From assembly GCA_021234155.1 (NCBI GenBank), contig JAJEKV010000781.1:28009-92008 (forward strand): DNA of 64,000 nt, read 5' to 3'. This document shows, one piece after another, positions 57,005 to 64,000 of the stretch. Source of the stretch: Isoetes taiwanensis. Its lineage: Eukaryota > Streptophyta > Lycopodiopsida > Isoetales > Isoetaceae. A program made the position numbers and the translations under genes. The notes beneath the pieces are model-generated. The model ran no database searches, had not been told where the DNA came from, and saw only the letters and a list, made by a program, of their open reading frames with translations. The stretch's first letter is position 1; each line of letters opens with the position of its first letter.

Positions 57005-59706
57005 TCAATCTCCTCTCTCATACATATCCAGCAAATATCTATAGTTCTTTATAGTTTCCCTTATTCTCATGGCATCTGTTAAATAGTTGCTTATGCTTAA
57101 CGCATGTAGGAAGAAGAAATCCCATAGCATAATTGTGCATGGTATACCATACTTTTGCCTCAGATTCTGATATGCAGGACATCTCAGAATCAAGTGCTCC
57201 TCATTTTCAATTTCATCTTCACTGCAAACCTTGCATGTATGACAAATGCGAGGAACATCCCCCCATCTCCCTACTTTAACCCCCAAATGGTGTGAGCTTA
57301 GTCACATTCCGCATACCAGATGACGCCTATAATAAGAGTTCTTTTCATTCAGGTGCGGAGCTTCTGTCAAATCTGGGTTAATCATATGATAGAACTGCAT
57401 TTTTGTTCCTGGATTCTGCCATATTTTTTGCTCCACCTTACTATAAATCCATCCATATAAATTATCCGCATTATCATGTACATCATCCGGATGCATATCC
57501 CATTTTGCATCCATTTTCCAACCTCGTGATACCATCCTTTCAAGCTGCAAACATAGTAATCAATGGGCAATCTTTCTGCATCCATCTCCTAAACTAACAC
57601 ATATTTTAGTGTCTGATGAAGGGCTTCCACTTCCAAGTTCATCAATCCACGCCTCCGCTAACCTCATTGGATAGGGGTTTGCATCTTAACCCCTAATTAC
57701 ATTAAAAGAAATTTCTTACGCACTTTTTCTACCCTTCTCCACATTTCATGAGACAAGTTTGCCCCCATGCCTTCGTATCCATACAACACAATGCTTTTTA
57801 CTAAAGCAACATAAAGCATTTTTTTCAGTTTTCAATCCACAACACCAGCACGCTTACATTTTTGTTGCAATGCATAGAGGGCTTTAAGCCCAGCATTCAC
57901 TCTCTGCTCAACCGCCTTATTCCAACTGTAATTGTGATCAACAATAAGCCCTAGATATTTATAGGTGTGGCATATCTCAATGCGTTGTCCCTTGTAGTAA
58001 AAATCATATTTAGGATTCCTCACACCAAATATCACAATGTTCGTCTTATTAAGATTCACCTTCATACCAGTTGAATCACAAAAAGCAGCCAGAGCGTCTA
58101 TGTGTTTTTGCATATCCCAAGCATTTCAAGCGAACATCACAATGTCATCATCACCATTCGATAATTTCCAGGATCTTGATGAATTGGAGACACACGATTT
58201 ACCTGCCACGTTTTGGGAAAGCCATTTTTAAGTGCATCATTTAACATAGCAGTAACAATGCAAATAGTAGAGGCACCTGCCCATTTTACCATCTCAGCAA
58301 CCAACCCATATACATCCTTAGCCTTGCCATTAGAAAGCTTTTTTATTCCTTTATAATATCCCACATCTAGCACCAAATATGGCCCACTCTTTTGCATGCT
58401 ATCATTAATATCATCAATGTGATAAAAAGCTTTTTGTGCAATGAGCATCACTATCCAACATATCATGTTGCTGCTTTACCTGTTTGAGATGAGTCCAGAA
58501 TCGTTTAGGATCTCTTAAATAATTCTGCTACAAACTCTTCTTGCTTCCTTTTTGTAAGTATGCACATTTTTTCTGCCTCACCAGCCTGCGATATTCTATA
58601 TGCACATCATGCTTATGCCCAGCTTTTGCTTTTTTAAATTCAGCATGTTTACTTTTGCATTCTTGGTCATACCAACCATTACAAGGGAGGCCCTTAGCCA
58701 CACGCTTTGATACAAAGCATTTAGTTGCAGCATCAATAAGCACTTTAATAAGCAGCTCATCCATTCCTGATGCACCATCTGGCCACGTATACCTACTAAC
58801 TAAGCTCTCACAGCATTGCATATAAACATCTCGTTTATGTGGCCTCATGTATAAACCAGATTTTCCCTTTGCCTTTCTTGTATTCTTTTGTTCCCCTTCT
58901 CATCTTATGCATATATCCATTACAATAGGAAAGTGGCCAGAGGTTGCTACTGTATCTTCCACGTAATAATCATGTATCTCCTATATCATATGTATACCAG
59001 CCATAGCGATATCAACTACACTGACCCCTCTCCCTTGTGATCCTACTGACGTGCATTTACTAGAAGACGAAAATTTTCTGATGCCATTAAGTACTATCAA
59101 TTCAAGCCCCCTACACATATTTAACAAATGACTACCTTGTGACTGCACATCTAAACAACAATCATCAGTTTTTCGTGCCCATCCTGCCTTCTCCATAGCC
59201 TCTACATCAATGTGTTCCATCCATATAGCATCCCCTGTATCTGCAGCAATGTAGGCTTGCTTATTAGCGATCCGTCCATTAAAATCACCCATTAAGATAA
59301 TATCACCATATTCTCCCAACTTCATAGCATCCTGTTCCAGATGATGAAAGGGGTCATCTTTATCCATATTTGCAGTCATATACATGGGAGATTCCCTTGG
59401 TGGGAAGTAGCATCCAGCAATAAATAGCTTTCTATGTCTTCCCATCACTTCAATCCATATATATTGTTTAGATTATGTTTTCTCTATCTTAAATAGATGC
59501 ATAAGTACATAACATGCCACTCCACCAAACCCCTTCCTTCTCCATCCTTTCCTATTCCAAACAGAATGTAGCAACGTAAACCCAACTATATCTGGTAAGC
59601 CTTCTTCCTCATGTTCATGTGTTTCTACCATAAATATAACATCCCAAGATATGAGAATGTTATCCAGCAAAGAAGCTTCCAAAACTTTCCCGTTAACATT
59701 CGACAA
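57005..59706 (-). pseudogene. LINE ORF2 (endonuclease-RT), broken, minus strand
   Basis: Blocks in order on the minus strand: endonuclease start (59706-59473, DVIFMVETHEHEEEGLPDIV), endonuclease core (59448-58981, IILMGDFNGRIANKQAY, GVSVVDIAMA), linker (58848-58528), RT start (58466-58137, LSNGKAKDVYGLVAEMVKWA, DPGNYRMV), RT end (58113-57832, AAFCDSTGMKVNLNKTNIVI, YKYLGLIVDH) and C-terminal blocks (57550-57005, ENEEHLILRCPAYQNLRQKY with Cys/His finger). Between 58137 and 58113 the RT core including the YxDD box is deleted. Stops and shifts separate blocks. An intact protein nicks DNA and copies its RNA at the nick. Confidence 0.85.
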
Positions 59707-59730
59707 TGCAGTCCTAATGGTCTGTACTCC

Positions 59731-60880
59731 CTATTCTTCAATTATAGCTTTTCCATTCCTCCAGTAAGCTTTTCTGCCCTCCTGCTTTGCCTCCCTGATT
59801 TTCATAATCTCTTCTTTACGATGCTGCATTTGAGCTGCGATAAGATCATCATTGTTCCAAATATGACTTCCTTTTAGAAGTCCTCTCTTCTGCAATATCA
59901 TCAGTTTTGCATTCCTACTGCCCATTTTTACAATAATATTACGAGGTTTTTCCCCTCGCTTACCAACACGAAAAGCCTCTGTCACATCTAAATTATCACC
60001 ATTGGAGAGTGTTAATAAAGAAAGCACATGCCTCCTCTTTTGTATTCTCCCGCTCTCTCTCACCAAGTCCTGCAATGCATAAGTTTAAAGCCCGCTTCTC
60101 TTGTTCTTGACGCTCTCTTTCTTCATTAAATCTTTGTTCCTGTTGCTCCTGTATATTTTTAAATTCATTCAAAAGATGTACTACCATATTATCTGTAACA
60201 TTATCTGTAACAGGTGCTTCTGAAGGTTTCTTCAAATTCTCAATTTCCATTCTCAAAATCCCATTCTCGTGTCTTAATTCATGAAATGATGCAGCAATTT
60301 CCCTAATCAAAGATGCTATTTCTTTTCTTGATTCCTCCATCTCTTTTCTGTTGTTTTCCATTTCATGCCGATTTGCCTCCATCTGATCAAGCATTCTCAT
60401 CATAAGATTCCTGGTATTAGCCATTTCACTTGCCATTAGATTTCGTGCTGCAGCCATCTCATTTATTAAAGAAATCAGAATTTGTCCTTGAGTATTTGCT
60501 CCCAGTGATTTTCCAACACTATGCTCCTCGGTGCCAGCATCTGTCTTCTCATCAGTCTGCAACAGGCCGGCAAATGCCTGAGGAGAGTGATTTTTTTTTG
60601 TTGTCTCTGCTCCAGATTGGGCCGAAATCCCTGTTTTCTCGGTTTCAAATAATGGTTCTGTTTCAGATGTGATTCAGACAGAGGTAAGTCTTTTTTCATT
60701 GTTTTTCTATTGTTCTGATTTTCGCGCACTCGCCGCACTGATCAATGCCGGCCGTGGCCTCGAAGTTATTTTGAAGCTTGGATTTTAGCGGTTTTTTTTA
60801 TTGCTGCAGTATTTGCACCGGATGTCCCTGATGTTGACCCACTGGCCTCAGCCTTTTTGGCCCTTGTTTTATGTGCCATC
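59731..60880 (-). pseudogene. LINE ORF1, broken, minus strand
   Basis: A likely start at 60880 (MAHKTRAKKAEASG) opens a Lys/Ser-rich N-terminus broken by a stop and shift near 60,770. The frame 60562-59996 encodes a long coiled coil (NRHEMENNRKEMEESRKEIA). The overlapping frame 60075-59731 carries AFRVGKRGEKPRNIIVKM and EIMKIREAKQEGRKAYWRNG, typical of the RNA-binding part of LINE ORF1 proteins. ORF1 normally trimerises and coats the LINE RNA. It lies directly upstream of ORF2, as expected. Confidence 0.75.
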
Positions 60881-60954
60881 GATCCTTTTCCCCTTGCCTA
60901 TGGCCTGATTTAACCGGTGCATATCATACAGGTGCGAGATGGATTCATGCTCTA

Positions 60955-60958
<4 letters not shown>

Positions 60959-61011
<53 letters not shown>
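60959..61011. repeat. (CT)n microsatellite
   Basis: About 26 CT units, followed directly by the SINE-like unit. Confidence 0.97.
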
Positions 61012-61014
<3 letters not shown>

Positions 61015-61195
61015 GTTGTGTTGGTGGTGTGGTTAGTCCACTCGTCTAGCACATTGAGGTCTCATGTTGAACCTCACTAGGATCTTGGCATCCTAGGACC
61101 TTTGGCCCTGGTATCCTTGTAGGGGTGGTGCTCCTTGAAGAGGGGCGTCGTATGTCCTAAAGGATCTTGGCTTGTGCTTCTGATGTAAAAAATAC

Positions 61196-61242
<47 letters not shown>

Positions 61243-61245
61243 ACA
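61015..61245 (+). mobile_element. tRNA-derived SINE with (TC)n(AC)n tail
   Basis: GGTGTGGTTAGTCCACTCG resembles a Pol III A box, and GAGGTCTCATGTTGAACC about 25 bases later a B box, in the arrangement of Au-like plant SINEs. The body runs to about 61194 and ends in TC (61196-61218) and AC (61219-61245) runs. Boundaries are approximate. Confidence 0.55.
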
Positions 61246-62094
61246 TGGAAGATATTGAAGATGAGGAAGATATTGAAGATGAGGAGCACGTCATTTTGAA
61301 CTGCCCAAAGATATTCTAATTTGAGGTGTATGTACTCTATACCGGAGGATATTCTTTGTAAGATTTTTCTATCTACCAAGCAAGGTTGTTATGTTCGAAA
61401 ACAAAACAAAGTTAGTATTAATAAAGGAGCAAATCATCTAAAACGCTTGAAAGGAATATTCCTCAAAGATTCCTTTTTTTTTTACAAAGGGGTAAAAGCG
61501 AGGTTAAAAAAAAAGATGCATGAAAATCTATTTTGACCCCCCCCAAAGTGACTAAATTTTTTGTGTAGCGAAAGAATTGACTTTTTTTAAAGTGTCACTT
61601 TTTAGTAGGAAATAGAATGTCCTTGAAGTATATTTTCGAGAGAAACTCTAATTTCGAGGAGGATAAAATATTTAACAAAACATTGAAGTAAGTTAAAGGA
61701 ATGAAATCGTAGTATTCTCAAAATTTGAAGATAGAATCTTCATATTCACATGCAAAATTTGATCTTTTCTAAGACTCCGTTATGTACAAAAGTGTGAGGA
61801 GTGATGAGAGAGGGATCGGGGCGTCATCATGTTCATTTATGCCATCATCATCACCTTCACTTCTTTCTTTGTCACTAGAGGAAGTGCTTGAGTTATCTTC
61901 CTCATCACTATCAACAGATGGTGAAGCATTGCCACCACCTTCTTCATCCTCTTCTTTCGTAATTACAAGCTTTTTTAAGCAAATTGATAGTCCTCCGTGA
62001 AGCGATTGTCGATTTCAATTTAAAATCATAGCACAATATAGTCCGTCATTAAGGATCAGCTCATCCCTACAACCCACCTTCTTGGACTTTCTCC
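61246..62094. other. No gene seen
   Basis: AT-rich with short A and T runs and one GGAATATTCC (about 61,452). A frame of 72 codons at 61782-62000, Ser-rich, is probably chance. Confidence 0.5.
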
Positions 62095-62325
62095 CTTTTC
62101 CGGTCCTGTGGTAAGGCGTTAAAGCGCCATACCCAAGGTCACGGGTTCAGCGCCTCGTTGTGAAAGTGGCCATGCAATGTAAAGTTGGTGGGAAGGACCC
62201 ACTTTAGCAATGTAAAGTGGTGGGGGGCGGGACCCATGGGTGTGTTATGTGGTGTCACATGTCGATGGGTAGGCTGGCTTGTGGCGTTAAAACCTCTTCT
62301 TCTTCTTCTTCTTCTTCTTCTTCTT
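62095..62325 (+). mobile_element. tRNA-derived SINE with (CTT)n tail
   Basis: CCTGTGGTAAGGCGTTAAAG and, about 25 bases on, GGTCACGGGTTCAGCGCCTC have the A-box and B-box arrangement of Au-like SINEs. The body ends at GGCGTTAAAACC and a CTT run of about ten units (62294-62325). Confidence 0.65.
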
Positions 62326-64000
62326 GGCTTCTCATTTCTAACTCATATCTACCTTCAAAAGCATTTTTACGGCGTGTTGCAAGCCAATGAATCTTGAGTT
62401 TAGTGACTAAGCCTTCCTCCTTGGTGTGTCAAGCACTTTGCTATCCGAAAGGTGGACCTTTGTCATCCTTCTCAGATGGAAGAGCAATAAGCATACCCTT
62501 GGTAATTTCGTGATATTACCTTGAGGCTCATTCTGCGTCTTGGTCAGGGGTACATGACTCGATCCTCGTCTTCTTCTCTTTAAGGTGCTAATGTAGCATT
62601 GCTTGGACACCTTGGTGCTGGGGTTGATAGAAGGTGTTAGGCCATTGAAATGGTTCTTGTGCTTGTCTTAGAGCTATATTTTTCACAACAATTTTTGTTC
62701 GAGAAATTACTCCACCACATCCGATCTTCTTCTAAAGTACTTAAAGCCTGAGGAAATTCCATTTTTCAATGGCTTTTAAGGATGACTCTGGGGTACTTTT
62801 TTGTACCTTGGACTCCTTAGGATTTTTGAGAGGAAGTTGCTCATTACGTTCTATGAAGGAAGTGTGGAATATATTTAAGGAAGCGTAGTCCCTCTGGTGG
62901 ACTCAGTCCTTAGTTGTGGTATACTTCTTCCCCAGAAGAAACTTTGGCCCACCTTCAAGTAGAACTTGATGTGATGTTGAAAGGTGAGATCATTCAATTT
63001 GTTCTGGCTTGTTCTCATGCGAGCGTTGAGAAAATAAACTCTCTGAAATCAGCTGATCTATTTAAGGAGATCGATCCTTTGAGGTGGGGTGTAAGAATCT
63101 TCAATAATTGAACTAAAGTAGGAGAGAAAGCCTTCTTCCTTCAGGCGCCTGAGAAAATCTACTGAACATTTGGTCAATTTGATCATGAGTGTGGCCTACA
63201 AGTAAAAACCCGACTTCACTTTTCTAAAGATCCAAAAGCTCCACTAACATGGCGCGATGCGCTTAAGAGTGTTTGGTTCTTGTTCTCCCTTGTAGTATTG
63301 TCAAGTTGTAGGTAAAGCATTGGTGGTAATTGCTCTTGCTCGCCACAGGACCTTGTTAAATTGTAATTGTGAGGTTAGGGTCACCATACAAGTTTGGATA
63401 CGTCAAAAATACTTTTGCACTTTAGACTTCCTTTGAAGACCATAGCTCCTACAAGGTGGACCTTAACAAAACATTCCTCGGCACATCTTTAGGAATGTTC
63501 AAGAAAATCTTGATGAGTAGTTTTTTTTTCTGGTCCATTCCATCAATCTATGAGACATATATATTGGGTGGGCGTTCAAGAGCTTTTTTTATGTGTTTGG
63601 CAAGCTTTCTTCTCTCTGCTGCTTGTTGTTCGATGTCACGGCAAGGTTCCGTTGCACAATATCGTAGAAGAAATCGGTCAAAGCATTTTCTTTAAAACAA
63701 GTAAGAGATTAGAAAACATGAGCTTACTTCTTTGACCCTGTCTTTGGGTTTCTCGTTGACTCTTTAATTCTACACACCTTGAGCAAGCGGACATTCTATG
63801 TCTCACGGGAATTTTCACTAAACCAGAATTCACTTTTCCACAGTCTTGTGAAGTGTGAGTAAGAGATGTCTTGAAGATTTACCGTCTCTTTTATTACTCA
63901 TTAAAACATCTTTTTTTGTGATGTTATCGAGTTAAATGATACGTATTCTTTGTTAGGCAGCTTCTCACATGTTTCTCTAAAATGTTTCTCCATCATGACA
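62326..64000. other. No recognised gene
   Basis: Several short frames (65 codons at 62914-63111, 79 at 63456-63695) without known motifs. The first reads LQVELDVMLKGEIIQFVLAC and could be an exon of something unknown. No splice chain was found. Confidence 0.4.

Noticed and set aside
61782-62000. Ser-rich 72-codon protein
   Set aside because: Low-complexity frame with no conservation signal.

Overview
The window looks like nuclear DNA of a land plant. Evidence: GT-AG introns of 40-120 bases, TTTAGGG-type telomere-like motifs, a chromodomain-bearing Ty3 retrotransposon, tRNA-derived SINEs, a MULE-type transposase remnant with a SWIM finger, and intron-bearing remnants of a plastid signal peptidase and a plant Aurora kinase. 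The repeat load and low density of intact genes would fit a large seed-free plant genome (fern or similar); that is inference only.

Layout. 0-2.4 kb: broken MULE-like transposase gene. 2.7-3.1 kb: microsatellites. 4.2-6.2 kb: possible spliced unit of unknown function. 6.3-11.6 kb: several tandem-repeat blocks, including a 1.8-kb almost pure purine tract (7.7-9.5 kb) and a GGCCCAT array (10.8-11.6 kb). 11.7-12.05 kb: foldback DNA. 12.25-13.97 kb: the one clearly intact protein gene, an orphan of 574 residues with signal peptide and three membrane segments. 14-24.3 kb: little I can identify. 24.3-34.1 kb: an LTR of retrotransposon family 2, broken by a tandem SINE-like pair and by a Ty3 chromovirus (25,288-33,224), which itself carries a 1.6-kb insertion in its RT-RNase H region. 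35.5-37.5 kb, minus strand: exon remnants of an Aurora kinase and of a plastid type I signal peptidase, side by side. 40.2-47.1 kb: family-2 Ty3 element without chromodomain, with an unusual RNase H-like domain before RT, a 0.55-kb foldback and an LTR carrying a 321-base MITE. 49.6-50.5 kb: LINE endonuclease fragment. 51.2-51.6 kb: array of GGAATATTCC palindromes. 52-56.9 kb: unknown ORFs and a poly(A)-tailed LINE remnant. 57.0-60.9 kb, minus: a second LINE with ORF1 and ORF2. 61-62.3 kb: two SINEs.

The genes do not form a pathway. The main story is layered: a family-2 LTR at 24-34 kb was hit by a chromovirus, while its sister LTR at 45.8-47.1 kb preserves the empty site and was itself hit by a MITE for which the first copy is the empty site. 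The two copies date each other's insertions. All retroelement reading frames are broken by stops, shifts and deletions. The orphan membrane protein and the captured-looking kinase and peptidase exons are the most informative non-transposon features.
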